Positions 32,790-43,316 of a stretch of 58,038 nucleotides of DNA are shown here, piece after piece. The notes beneath the pieces are model-generated. The model ran no database searches. It had not been told where the DNA came from and saw only the letters and a program-made list of their open reading frames with translations. The stretch is from Bryobacteraceae bacterium. Lineage in GTDB: Bacteria; Acidobacteriota; Terriglobia; Bryobacterales; Bryobacteraceae. The stretch covers positions 1-58,038 of the forward strand of contig JACZJQ010000309.1 of the NCBI GenBank assembly GCA_014860455.1. Reading direction: 5' to 3'. The translations under genes were made by a program, and so were the position numbers. Each line of letters begins with the position of its first letter. Within the stretch, counting starts at the first letter, position 1.

Positions 32790-34226
32790 GTGGCCAAGAA
32801 AATCGCGATGGTCGGTGCGGGCAGCATCGTCTTCTGCCGTACGCTGCTGAACGACATCCTATCCACACCGGCGCTTGCCGATTCCGAGATCGCGCTCATG
32901 TCGCGCACCGAGCCGAAACTGCGCTCGATGGAGGACTTTGCCCGCCGCATGGTGAGCGACAACGGACTGCCCGCCAAGGTCTGGGCCACGCTCGACAGGC
33001 GTGAGGCGATCCGGGACGCCGATTTCGTCGTCGTCATGGTTCAGGTGGGCGGAGTCGAAGCGTTCGAGACCGACTATAAGATTCCGCTGAAATACGGCAT
33101 CGATCAGTGCATCGCCGACACACTCGGCCCCGGTGGCATCTTCCGAGCACTGCGCTCGATCCCGCTGCTCATCGACATCGCGCGCGACATGGAGGAACTG
33201 GCCAAGCCAGGCGCCATCATGCTCCAATACGCCAACCCGATGGCGGCCAACTGCCTGGCGCTGGGCAAGGCCTCGCCGGTTCCCTTTGTCGGTCTGTGCC
33301 ACGGTGTCCAGACCACGCTCGACCTCATCTCGCGCTACTGCGGCGTCCCCAAGGACGAGATCACTTACACCTGCGGCGGAATCAACCACATGGACTGGTT
33401 CCTGCGGCTGGAACACAAAGGCCGCGACCTCTACCCCACGTTGCGCGAAGTCTTTGAGCGGCCGGAATTCTATAAAAACGAGAAGGTCCGCGGTGAGGTG
33501 TTCCGGCACTTCGGCTACTTCATGACCGAATCCACGGGCCACTTGAGCGAATACGTCCCCTGGTTCCGCAAGAGCCGCGCGGCGCTGGATACCTACTGCG
33601 ACGAACCTGGCTTCGGCGGCGAAACCGGAGCCTATTATTCCTGGTGCCAGACCGTGGCCGGTTTCTACGCAAAACACGACCCGCTGCAGTTTGAATCAAC
33701 GCGCCTGGAACCGCGCAGTGTCGAATATTGCTCCTGGATCATGGAGGCCGTCGCCACCGGGCGGCCGTTCCGCTTCATGGGAAACGTCCGCAACGATGGG
33801 TACATCACCAACCTTCCGCAGGGCTGCTGCGTCGAGGTGCCCACGTTCGCCTGCGATACGGGCCTGCACCCGACGGTCATCGGAGCGTTGCCGCCGCAGT
33901 GTGCCGCGCTGTGCATGACCAACGTCAACGTGCAGATCCTGGCCGCCGAGGCGGCGCTCCTGGGCGATCCCGAACTGGCCGTGCAGGCCGCGGCGCTGGA
34001 TCCGCTGTCGTCAGCCGTTTGCACGCTCGACGAGATCCGGCGAATGTGTTCTGAGATGCTGGAGTCGCAGCGCGAACACCTGCCCGGATTCGCGGGCAAG
34101 CGAGTAGCGCCGAAGCCAATGATTTCGATCCCACCGGACTGCCAGGCGGTGGACGTTCCGCTCGACCCGGCTCTGGCCATCGGCAAGCGCTTCGGAACGC
34201 TGATCAACCAGACGGAGGAAAGATGA
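32790..34226 (+). CDS. Glycoside hydrolase family 4 (alpha-galactosidase/glucosidase type)
   Basis: 478-residue NAD+- and Mn2+-dependent glycosidase. The N-terminal Rossmann fold reads KIAMVGAGSIVF; Cys170 and His171 in LCHGVQ and His200 in GGINHMDW are the expected metal ligands; MLQYANPMAANC is also typical. GH4 enzymes oxidise C3 of the sugar to a ketone, eliminate the aglycone and re-reduce. Both alpha- and beta-specific members exist, and similarity to the MelA/LplD branch is my impression only. GTG 32790 follows AGGAGG at 6 nt. A TATGAT hexamer is 29 nt upstream. It overlaps the next gene by 4 nt. There is no signal peptide, so it is cytoplasmic. Confidence 0.92.
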   Translation: MAKKIAMVGAGSIVFCRTLLNDILSTPALADSEIALMSRTEPKLRSMEDFARRMVSDNGLPAKVWATLDRREAIRDADFVVVMVQVGGVEAFETDYKIPLKYGIDQCIADTLGPGGIFRALRSIPLLIDIARDMEELAKPGAIMLQYANPMAANCLALGKASPVPFVGLCHGVQTTLDLISRYCGVPKDEITYTCGGINHMDWFLRLEHKGRDLYPTLREVFERPEFYKNEKVRGEVFRHFGYFMTESTGHLSEYVPWFRKSRAALDTYCDEPGFGGETGAYYSWCQTVAGFYAKHDPLQFESTRLEPRSVEYCSWIMEAVATGRPFRFMGNVRNDGYITNLPQGCCVEVPTFACDTGLHPTVIGALPPQCAALCMTNVNVQILAAEAALLGDPELAVQAAALDPLSSAVCTLDEIRRMCSEMLESQREHLPGFAGKRVAPKPMISIPPDCQAVDVPLDPALAIGKRFGTLINQTEER

Positions 34227-35446
34227 AACCAGTCACACGGCGGACGTTGCTGGCCGTGGCGCCGATCATCCTTCCGGCCAGAGCCAGGGGCGCGAACGGC
34301 CGCATCCGGGTTGGCGTCATAGGAGCCGGCAACCGCAGCGGACTGTTGATCGACCAGTTGCCCGAGGACGCCGAGGTTGCCGCCATCGCCGACTGTTACC
34401 TAAAGAAGGCCGAAGACCTGGCGGCCAAGCGCAAGGCGAACTGGCTCATCTTCCAGGATTACCGCCGGCTTCTCGACCGTAAGGACCTGGACGCCGTCAT
34501 CATCGGTGCAACTGACCACGCCCGCGCCCTGCTCTGCATCCACAGTTGCCAGGCCGGCAAGGACGTATACGCTGAGAAACCTCTCACGCTCTATGTTGCC
34601 GAAGGCCGCGCCATCGTCAAGGCCGCGGAGCGATACAGGCGCGTTTTCCAGGTGGGCAGCCAGCAGCGCTCGATGGCGATGAACCAGATCGCATGCAAGT
34701 TCATCCGCGACGGCGGACTCGGGCCGCTGCACTTCGTCCAGGGCTGCAACTACCCGTCGGCGAAGATCTGGAACCCCCAACCGGGGCAGCCTGTGCCCGA
34801 TGGCATGGACTGGAATTTGTGGCTCGGCCAGTCGGTCGAGCGGCCCTTTCACGACCAGCTTTACCGCGGCTGGATGGGCTGGCGCGACTACTCGGGCGGC
34901 GAGATGACCAACTGGGGCGCTCACGGCCTCGACCAGATCCAATCGGCACTCGGCATGGACGGCACGGGTCCGGTCGAACTGTGGCCGCTGGCCGATTCAG
35001 CGCCCGGTGCGGTGGCGTTCCGCTATGCGAACGGCGTCCTGGTCCGGTTGGAACTGCCTATGGGCGACCTGAACGGCGGCGCGGTCTTTGTAGGCAAGCG
35101 CGGGCGGATGGAGATCGTCCGCAACGGCTTCCGGCTGGATCCGGCGGCGCTGATGAAGGAGATCGAGTTGCCGCCAAAGGAAGAGGTGGCCAAGTGGGAC
35201 CGGGCGCTGTGGCAGGCCCGTTATCACATGCAGAACTGGCTCGACGCAATTCGCACAAGAGGCGTCCCGCTCGCAGGGCCGGAGATCGGCCACCGCTCGG
35301 TCACCGTTTCCCATCTGGCCAACATCACGCGCGAGTTGAACCGGAAGCTGCGGTGGAACCCTCAGGCCGAGCGGTTTGAGAGCGACGCCCAAGCCAACGC
35401 GTTGCTCACGCGTCCGCGCCGCAAAGGCTTCGAACTGCCTGCATAG
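34223..35446 (+). CDS. Tat-signal Gfo/Idh/MocA family oxidoreductase
   Basis: 407 residues, third member in this stretch. Signal TRRTLLAVAPIILPARARG, Rossmann GVIGAGNRSGLLID, YAEKPLTLYVAEGRAI, and EMTNWGAHGLDQIQ, the TNWGAH form common in secreted Acidobacteriota/Planctomycetota members of the family. The start is in an ATGA overlap with the GH4 gene, so a dehydrogenase or oxidoreductase is made together with a 3-keto-type glycosidase, although the two should act in different compartments if the Tat signal works. The gene ends 2 nt before a converging gene. Confidence 0.87.
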   Translation: MKPVTRRTLLAVAPIILPARARGANGRIRVGVIGAGNRSGLLIDQLPEDAEVAAIADCYLKKAEDLAAKRKANWLIFQDYRRLLDRKDLDAVIIGATDHARALLCIHSCQAGKDVYAEKPLTLYVAEGRAIVKAAERYRRVFQVGSQQRSMAMNQIACKFIRDGGLGPLHFVQGCNYPSAKIWNPQPGQPVPDGMDWNLWLGQSVERPFHDQLYRGWMGWRDYSGGEMTNWGAHGLDQIQSALGMDGTGPVELWPLADSAPGAVAFRYANGVLVRLELPMGDLNGGAVFVGKRGRMEIVRNGFRLDPAALMKEIELPPKEEVAKWDRALWQARYHMQNWLDAIRTRGVPLAGPEIGHRSVTVSHLANITRELNRKLRWNPQAERFESDAQANALLTRPRRKGFELPA

Positions 35447-35448
35447 GG

Positions 35449-35838
35449 TTACTTCTGCTTGGCCAGCGCGTGCTGGCGGCAGTAGCGCTGTCCTGGTAGG
35501 GCCGCGCGCGTGCAGCGCAAGCCTTCCTTAGTCAACGCCGCGCAGCGCACCGCGGCCGGTTTGGCATCCGGACGGTCCGGAGCGGAGGAGACCGGCGAGA
35601 CGATGCCGCCAAACGGGGCCGGCTTCGCGTTCTGCAACTGTCCGCGACGCTCGCTCAGCGAGGCGATCAGCGCGTCCAGCCGCGCTTCAATCGCCTGCAA
35701 CTCCGACTTCATGGATTGAAGCTCTGCCAGCGACCGTTCAGTCACTTGCAGTTCCTCGCTCACGGCCGCCGGGGGATCCCCCTGGGCGGGCAGCAAAACG
35801 AGCAGACAGATGGCGGCGAGGCAGGCACGTTTCCGCAT
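35449..35838 (-). CDS. Secreted coiled-coil protein with C-terminal Cys3His motif
   Basis: 129 residues: signal peptide (about 1-21), a coiled coil (about 25-68; LQVTERSLAELQSMKSEL and LDALIASLSERRGQL), a Pro/Ala linker, and a compact C-terminal motif CAALTKEGLRCTRAALPGQR then YCRQH. The C-x(2)-x-T-x-x-G-x-x-C...G-x-x-Y-C-x-x-H pattern recurs in small zinc-binding tails of phage and bacterial proteins. I do not know a function for it outside the cytoplasm. AAGGAGA precedes ATG 35838. It is followed on the same strand by nothing and preceded by the propeller phosphoesterase. Confidence 0.72.
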   Translation of the reverse strand: MRKRACLAAICLLVLLPAQGDPPAAVSEELQVTERSLAELQSMKSELQAIEARLDALIASLSERRGQLQNAKPAPFGGIVSPVSSAPDRPDAKPAAVRCAALTKEGLRCTRAALPGQRYCRQHALAKQK

Positions 35839-35873
35839 GACATCTCCTTAGTGCCTGCCGCGAGCGAAAAATC

Positions 35874-38417
35874 TCACCTGTCGTCGTCGTCAATGTCGAG
35901 CGAAAGCGGGGCGAAGACGTTCTGCGGCGGCTGCGGGTAGGGTTTGTCCCAGCCGCGGATCATGCCCCAGACAATGCGGTTCAGTCGCTCAGTGGGTGCT
36001 GCGTCGGGCACATCCCACCGCATTTTCGCCGAATCGATGGCCGCCTGGCGGGCCTTGCCGCGCAGGGCCTGGACCGGCGGGTTCACGTCGTCGAGCGATT
36101 GGCGCGGCGTGATGGCCTTGAACGGTTCCAGATCCGGCGTGTCCTGGAAACAGGCGCGCATGTCGTTGGCGATCAAGTCGAACAACGACAGCGCGGGCAA
36201 TCCGAGAATCAGTTCGATGGTTTTGAGGATGCTCTGATTGGAATAGAAAGTGGAATCGATCGCGCCGCGGCGGGCGTAAGGGCTGGCGACGGTAGCCACG
36301 GTGCGGTGGCCATCGACGTGATCGACGCCATTCTGCGCGTCGTCTTCCACCACGAAGATCGCCATCTTCGCCCAGAAAGGCGAGGTTGAAAGCCCCTCGA
36401 CGATGTGGCCGAGCGCAAGGTCGTTGTCGGCCACCATGGCCTTGGGCGACGACGCATTGGGTGTGGCGCCGAAGGTGTGATCGCTGGGCAACTGGACGAT
36501 GACGAGGTTGGGCATCTTGCCTTCCTTCGTCCAGGAGGCCAGGTCCTTCAGGAAGATAGAGGCCCGGACGACGTCGGGCACGGCGTTGGTGTAAGTCGGG
36601 TAGTGGCGGGCGAGCAGGGCGTCGAGCGGCGGAATGGGGGAGGAGACCTTGAAATCCTTAGAGAAATCATCGCCCTTGCGCCAGCGGGCCAGGTAGCCGG
36701 CGCGTTGAGGCGGCTTGGCCTCGCTGAGCCTGGGCGCGTACTCGCCATAGACGCGGACAGTCTTGCCCGCCTTCAGCGCGGCATCCCAAAGGAAGCCGTT
36801 GTGGGAGTAAGCAATGGGGTCGGTTCCGTCGTAGGGATAGCTGCGGCCTTCGTAGCCGGGCCAGAGCGTGTAGGCGACCTCGTTGCCTTGTGTTACCCAT
36901 TGATGCCCGTTGGCGCTGTTGCCGCCGGTGGCGAAGAAGCGGTCCATCAATACGTAGCGGCGTGCGAGGGCGCGCTGATTCGGCGTAACTTCTTCGCCGA
37001 ACATCACCAGCGACGGCTCGCCGTCACCTTCCGCCAGGTCGCCGAAGAGCTGGTCGTAAGTACGATTCTCCTTAACGATATAGACGACATGTTCGACCAA
37101 CGAAGGGTCGCCCGAGCGGGCTGGAATCGCCTTGGGGGCAGGCTTGGGTCCCCGTGCAACAGGCTGCCTCGCGGAACGCCCCTTCAGCGTGAGGTGTGTG
37201 TTCTCGGCCACGGCGGTGGTGAAGTTGGCCAGTTGAGCGGCATCGGGGATATCGATGACCGAAGCCGCGCCGCGGTAGCTGTGGACGAAGCGCTGGTTCG
37301 GCGTGTCGCGCCATCCCGACCCCGCGCCAAGCAGCGCGCCGACGGCCAGGCGCTTGCCGTCGCCGCTGAGCGAGAGCGACGACGGATACCAGGCTGTCGG
37401 GATCATGCCGGCCAGCCTTCCTGTGACGGTTTCAAAAACTGCGACGGCGTTGATGCCGCCCAGGGCGACATAGAGGCGCTGCGACTTGGTGTCCAAGGCA
37501 AGCGCGGTCGGGGCGACGCCTGGGGCACGTTCGTCGAAGGGGTCGATAGCCCAGGTGGCGGTCAGCTTATTGGATGCGGTATCGATGATGGAGACCGAGT
37601 CGGCGTTGCTGTTGGCGACGTAGAGCCGGTTGCGCTGTTGGTCCCAGGCCAGCGACGTCGGCGCCAGCCCGGTTTCGATCTCGTGCGTCACCTTGCCGCT
37701 CCGTGTGTCGATGCGTGAGACCGTGCCCGAAGCGGCCACACCGCGGGCGTCGATCGGCACCTGGTCGGCGGTCTTCGACAGGCCCGTTGGGGCGGTTTTC
37801 TCGCCGGGATTCGGCTTGCGGCCGCCCCAGTGCGAAACCCACGCCACGCAGCCGTCGCCGGAAATGGCAACCGACGCAGGCGCGGTGGAAACGGAGACGT
37901 TCACGGGCGGTTTGGCTCCGTCCAGATCGACGAGCGCGACCTGGTTGTTGAAGATCAACGGCAGCGCGGCCAGCCTGGCTCCGCCGTTACAACCGCGCTG
38001 CGCCACCACCGGCGCGCCGGCATGGCTTGCACCCAGTTTCTCGGCGACGATCAACTTCGACGCCGCCACCCGCGCCAGCCAGACGCCTGGGGCACGGTCC
38101 ACTCCGGCAAACAGAGCCTGACCGGCAACCGGATCAAACGCCACGCCCTGCAACGCAGGCCGCCGTCCGGCATCGAGACGCTGCAGGACTTTGTTCTTCG
38201 CCCAGTCGTAGCGGTAGAGTCCGCTGGCGGCGAGGACATAGAGTTCGTTCGAGTCGCGGCCAAATGCGACGCCGAAAACGCGCCCCTCAAATACCGCCGG
38301 CACGCCTGCGGGAGTGATCTCCTGGCGGGTGGTGACGACGCCTGGGTCGAGAACGCGGCGGACGGGCTGCTGCGCCATCAGGGACGCGGCGGCCAGAATA
38401 AGCAGGAGTTGTTTCAT
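35874..38417 (-). CDS. YVTN beta-propeller phosphoesterase
   Basis: 847-residue exported protein. A signal peptide (about 1-18) is followed by a YVTN-type propeller (about 30-430; repeats such as RLYVANSNADSVSIIDT and RLYVALGGINAVAVFET) and a phosphoesterase/phospholipase C-AcpA-like domain (about 450-800) with HVVYIVKENRTYDQLFGDL, DRFFATGGNSANGH, SDHTFG and FVVEDDAQNGVDHVDGHR, which carry the metal-binding Asp, Thr and His residues of the alkaline-phosphatase superfamily. ATG 38417 begins the signal peptide and overlaps the ALDH stop by 4 nt. A paralogue lies at 50687-53191. The substrate is unknown. Confidence 0.85.
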   Translation of the reverse strand: MKQLLLILAAASLMAQQPVRRVLDPGVVTTRQEITPAGVPAVFEGRVFGVAFGRDSNELYVLAASGLYRYDWAKNKVLQRLDAGRRPALQGVAFDPVAGQALFAGVDRAPGVWLARVAASKLIVAEKLGASHAGAPVVAQRGCNGGARLAALPLIFNNQVALVDLDGAKPPVNVSVSTAPASVAISGDGCVAWVSHWGGRKPNPGEKTAPTGLSKTADQVPIDARGVAASGTVSRIDTRSGKVTHEIETGLAPTSLAWDQQRNRLYVANSNADSVSIIDTASNKLTATWAIDPFDERAPGVAPTALALDTKSQRLYVALGGINAVAVFETVTGRLAGMIPTAWYPSSLSLSGDGKRLAVGALLGAGSGWRDTPNQRFVHSYRGAASVIDIPDAAQLANFTTAVAENTHLTLKGRSARQPVARGPKPAPKAIPARSGDPSLVEHVVYIVKENRTYDQLFGDLAEGDGEPSLVMFGEEVTPNQRALARRYVLMDRFFATGGNSANGHQWVTQGNEVAYTLWPGYEGRSYPYDGTDPIAYSHNGFLWDAALKAGKTVRVYGEYAPRLSEAKPPQRAGYLARWRKGDDFSKDFKVSSPIPPLDALLARHYPTYTNAVPDVVRASIFLKDLASWTKEGKMPNLVIVQLPSDHTFGATPNASSPKAMVADNDLALGHIVEGLSTSPFWAKMAIFVVEDDAQNGVDHVDGHRTVATVASPYARRGAIDSTFYSNQSILKTIELILGLPALSLFDLIANDMRACFQDTPDLEPFKAITPRQSLDDVNPPVQALRGKARQAAIDSAKMRWDVPDAAPTERLNRIVWGMIRGWDKPYPQPPQNVFAPLSLDIDDDDR

Positions 38418-39940
38418 ACGTTGAACTCGATTCCCTGGGCCAAGGGCAGATCCCTGGACCAGTTGATAGTCACCGTCTGGCGACGCATGTACTGCTTCCA
38501 ACTGTCACTGCCGGCTTCGCGCCCGCCGCCGGTCTCTTTTTCACCCCCGAACGCTCCGCCGATTTCGGCGCCGCTGGTTCCGATATTAACGTTGGCGATG
38601 CCGCAATCGCTGCCGCGCGTGCTGAGGAACGTTTCGGCGGCGGCGAGGCTGTCGGTGAATATCGCCGACGACAGGCCCTGCGGCACGGCGTTATGCCACT
38701 CGATGGCCTCCTCTAGCGTGTCGTATTCCATCAGGTACAGCACCGGGGCGAACAGTTCCTCGGCCACCACGGGCATGTGCGGCCAGGCGCGGATCAAAGT
38801 GGGCTCGACGAAGTAACCGCCGCCACGCTCGATCGCCTTTCCGCCTGAAATCACTTCCCCGCCCTGCGACTTCGCCTTGGCGATACCCTCCATCATCTCG
38901 TCCACGGCGGCCCGGTTCACCAGCGGACCCATCACCGTCGATTCGTCCAGCGGGTCGCCGATCCGGATCTGCGAGTACGCCGAGCGCAGGCGTTCGATGA
39001 ACCCTGCCGCGATGCTCTTCTGAAGGAAGATGCGCCGGATCGTCGTGCAGCGCTGGCCCGCCGTGCCCACGGCGCCGAACAGCACCGCGCGCAGCGCCAG
39101 ATCGAGATTGGCCGATTCAGTGATGATGATGCCGTTGTTGCCGCCGAGTTCGAGGATGGTTCGGCCCAGGCGCCGCCCGACGACTTCGGCTACACGGTAG
39201 CCCATCGTGCAACTGCCAGTCGCCGACACCAGCGGGACCCGCTTGTCATGCAGCATCCGCTCGCCAACCGTGCGGCCCTTGCCGATCACCAGCGTGAAGA
39301 TGCCCTGCCAGCCGTGGCGCTCAAGAACGCGATTACAGATCTTCTGAACGGCGACGGCGGTGAGCGGCGTGTCGGATGAAGGTTTCCAGAGGACGCAATC
39401 GCCGCAAACCGCCGCAATCATAGCGTTCCAACTCCAGACAGCCACTGGGAAATTGAAGGCCGAGATGACGCCCGCGATTCCAAGCGGATGCCACTGTTCG
39501 TACATCCGGTGCTCGGCCCGTTCGCTGTGCATCGATAGCCCATAGAGCTGGCGAGAAAGGCCCACCGAGAAGTCGGCGATGTCGATCATCTCCTGCACCT
39601 CTCCGCGGCCCTCGGCGATGATCTTGCCCATCTCCAGGGTGACCAGCGCACCCAGCGCGTCCTTGTTCGCGCGTAACTCCTCGCCGATCTGCCGGACGAT
39701 TTCGCCGCGTTTGGGCGCCGGCAGCAGCCGCCACTTGAGGAACGTCTCATGGGTTTCGACCGACACGCGGTCGTAGTCCTCTTCCGACGCCATGCGGACC
39801 GAAGCGATGGGTTCGCCGGTCGCCGGGTTCAGAGAGACCAGTTCGCCGCCTGCGGAAGTGTCTAGCCAGCTCTTGCCGCAGGCGCCGGGGTTGGACGCCT
39901 GGATGCCGAGCTGCTGGAGTATCTGTTGGATGTTTGCCAT
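38414..39940 (-). CDS. ALDH7-type aldehyde dehydrogenase (aminoadipate-semialdehyde dehydrogenase-like)
   Basis: 508 residues of the ALDH superfamily, closest in feel to the antiquitin (ALDH7A1/AmaB) branch, which oxidises alpha-aminoadipate semialdehyde in lysine degradation. Visible features: FNFPVAVWSWNAM, ATGSCTMGYRVAE, LELGGNNGIII (Glu), FGAVGTAGQRCTTIRR (catalytic Cys) and the C-terminal GEKETGGGREAGSDSWKQYM signature of ALDH7. A TACAAT box and a GAGGAG ribosome-binding site precede ATG 39940. It is the first gene of an operon with the propeller phosphoesterase. Confidence 0.9.
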   Translation of the reverse strand: MANIQQILQQLGIQASNPGACGKSWLDTSAGGELVSLNPATGEPIASVRMASEEDYDRVSVETHETFLKWRLLPAPKRGEIVRQIGEELRANKDALGALVTLEMGKIIAEGRGEVQEMIDIADFSVGLSRQLYGLSMHSERAEHRMYEQWHPLGIAGVISAFNFPVAVWSWNAMIAAVCGDCVLWKPSSDTPLTAVAVQKICNRVLERHGWQGIFTLVIGKGRTVGERMLHDKRVPLVSATGSCTMGYRVAEVVGRRLGRTILELGGNNGIIITESANLDLALRAVLFGAVGTAGQRCTTIRRIFLQKSIAAGFIERLRSAYSQIRIGDPLDESTVMGPLVNRAAVDEMMEGIAKAKSQGGEVISGGKAIERGGGYFVEPTLIRAWPHMPVVAEELFAPVLYLMEYDTLEEAIEWHNAVPQGLSSAIFTDSLAAAETFLSTRGSDCGIANVNIGTSGAEIGGAFGGEKETGGGREAGSDSWKQYMRRQTVTINWSRDLPLAQGIEFNV

Positions 39941-39957
39941 GCGTTGCTCCTCGCGCC

Positions 39958-39963
39958 ATTGTA
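39958..39963 (-). promoter_or_regulatory. Candidate -10 box of the ALDH7 operon
   Basis: TACAAT (within TATACAAT) on the minus strand, 17 nt upstream of ATG 39940 with a GAGGAG ribosome-binding site between. No good -35 was found. Confidence 0.4.
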
Positions 39964-40028
39964 TAGCGGCCGGACAGACCGGCTGAACCCGACGGCCGGC
40001 AGGGTCCTGCCCGCCAGTAGCGTTCTTC

Positions 40029-40067
40029 GAAAAAAACGGCCCGAGCGTTTGAAGCGCTCAGGCCGTT
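40029..40067 (-). terminator. Rho-independent terminator of the amtB-glnB operon
   Basis: On the minus strand, a 13-bp stem (40067-40055 with 40047-40035, one G-U pair) with a 7-nt loop is followed by an uninterrupted run of T (40036-40030). It lies about 90 nt after the glnB stop. The rest of the gap to the ALDH gene has only a small GGCAGG/CCTGCC hairpin. Confidence 0.85.
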
Positions 40068-40154
40068 CTCTAGTCCAGACAGATTCTCCGCTCCGGCATT
40101 GCCGCTGGATGCGGGATGTTGTTTTTGCGGGGGCTTTGCTCGGCAGGCGCCTCG

Positions 40155-40505
<351 letters not shown>

Positions 40506-40508
40506 CTA

Positions 40509-41891
<1,383 letters not shown>

Positions 41892-42143
41892 TGGGCTCCT
41901 TCTGCTGCAAGGGTGAAACTTGGCTCGGGATACGGGGAGCCGTCAGGGGTGCGACAGGGCGGTTGCTCACCATCATCGCGGGGATCGGCCGATTAGAGAA
42001 GCGCAAACTTTTTATCGGGGGGATTGAAACTATCTATTGGTATCCGGGCAAGACTGGACCTTACAATTCAAGTCACCCAGTCAGAGCTGCCGCCCTGTCG
42101 CCGTAGCCGCCAATTCAAAAATTCTACGGAGACAGACCCCCGA

Positions 42144-43253
42144 ATGAGACGCTACACGTGTGCGTACACGCTTCTGCTTCTGAGCAGCAGCCTAATGGGC
42201 CAGGAAGCCGCTCAAAGCCCTCCCGCCCCCACCGCTCCGGCGCCGCCCGCCTGGTCGGCAGGGGCCATTCGGTTCAGCGGCCTCGTCGACGGCTACTACA
42301 GCCTCAATTTCAATCATCCTGCCTCCGGCTCGAACCTCTACCGCAACTTCGACGTCATGGCCAACCAGTTCAGCCTCAACATGGCCCGCCTCACCCTCGA
42401 GCACGACCCCGACCCCGTCGGCTTCAAGCTCGATCTCGGCTTCGGCAAGGCCTTTCAGCTCTTTCATGCCACCGAACCCGGCGGCGACATCATGGACTGG
42501 GTCCCTCAGGCCTACGTCAGCCTCAAGCCCACACAAATGAAGGGCACCCAGTTCGATTTCGGCAAGTTCTACACCTCGGCCGGCGCCGAACCCACCGAAA
42601 CGCATCTCAACTGGAACTACTCGCGCTCGCTCATCTATGCCCTCGGACCCTACTACCACATGGGCATGCGCGTCACCCAGCCGCTCAACGACAAGCTCAC
42701 CGTCGGCGTCCAACTTCTCAACGGCTGGAACAACGTCCAGGACAACAACACCGGCAAGACCCTTGGCCTCACCTCCGCGTTCACGACGTCAAAGGCGAGC
42801 TGGTTCAATACCTACTACACCGGCCCCGAGAAGACCGGCACCAATCAGGGCAAGCGAAACTTCTATGACACGGTGCTGCTGCTCACCCCCTCCGAGAAGG
42901 CCAGCTTCTACGTCAACTTCGACTACGGCACGGAACGCTACGTCGGCGGCGGCTCGCAGGACTGGATCGCCCTTGCCGGCGCCGCCCGCTTCCAGGTGAC
43001 CGATCGCGTTGCTTTCAGCCCCCGCCTCGAGTACTACTACGACAAGGAGGGCTGGGCCACCGGACAGCAGCAGAAGTTGAAGGAGTTCACCTTCACCGCT
43101 GAATACAAGATGGTCGAAGGCCTGCTGGCCCGCGCCGAGTACCGCCGAGACTGGTCTGACCAGGCCGTCTTCGAACGCGGCGCCGGAGGAGTCTTCAAGA
43201 ACCAGACCACGATGCTGGTCGGCGTCGTCGCCTTCTTCGGCCCGACCCGCTGA
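42144..43253 (+). CDS. Outer-membrane porin (BBP2-like beta-barrel)
   Basis: 369 residues with a signal peptide (about 1-20, ending LMGQEA), a Pro-rich linker (PPAPTAPAPPA), and a barrel that begins FSGLVDGYYSLNFNHP and contains many alternating strands (FKLDLGFGKAFQLF, WVPQAYVSLKP, FDFGKFYTSAGAEP, RVTQPLNDKLTVGVQLLNGWN). This start and the AYVSLKP...FDFGKFYT pattern fit the BBP2/OmpL-type porin family (PF07642). Solute uptake through the outer membrane is the expected role. It is divergent from amtB-glnB. ATG 42144 begins the signal peptide. Confidence 0.83.
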   Translation: MRRYTCAYTLLLLSSSLMGQEAAQSPPAPTAPAPPAWSAGAIRFSGLVDGYYSLNFNHPASGSNLYRNFDVMANQFSLNMARLTLEHDPDPVGFKLDLGFGKAFQLFHATEPGGDIMDWVPQAYVSLKPTQMKGTQFDFGKFYTSAGAEPTETHLNWNYSRSLIYALGPYYHMGMRVTQPLNDKLTVGVQLLNGWNNVQDNNTGKTLGLTSAFTTSKASWFNTYYTGPEKTGTNQGKRNFYDTVLLLTPSEKASFYVNFDYGTERYVGGGSQDWIALAGAARFQVTDRVAFSPRLEYYYDKEGWATGQQQKLKEFTFTAEYKMVEGLLARAEYRRDWSDQAVFERGAGGVFKNQTTMLVGVVAFFGPTR

Positions 43254-43281
43254 TCGAATCCTCGATTCCCGCAAACGAAGG

Positions 43282-43310
43282 CCTTGCCGCTTCATCGCGG
43301 CAGGGTCTTT
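43282..43310 (+). terminator. Terminator-like hairpin between porin and phosphotriesterase-like gene
   Basis: A 9-bp stem (43282-43290 with 43297-43305, one G-U pair) with a 6-nt loop and a short TCTTT tail, 29 nt after the porin stop. The genes converge here. Confidence 0.5.
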
Positions 43311-43316
43311 CGCCGT

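Noticed and set aside
41892-42143. Possible sigma-54 promoter or NtrC site upstream of amtB
   Set aside because: No TGGCAC-N5-TTGC match on either strand. A TACAAT at 42062 (plus) has no adequate -35 and is about 77 nt from the porin start.
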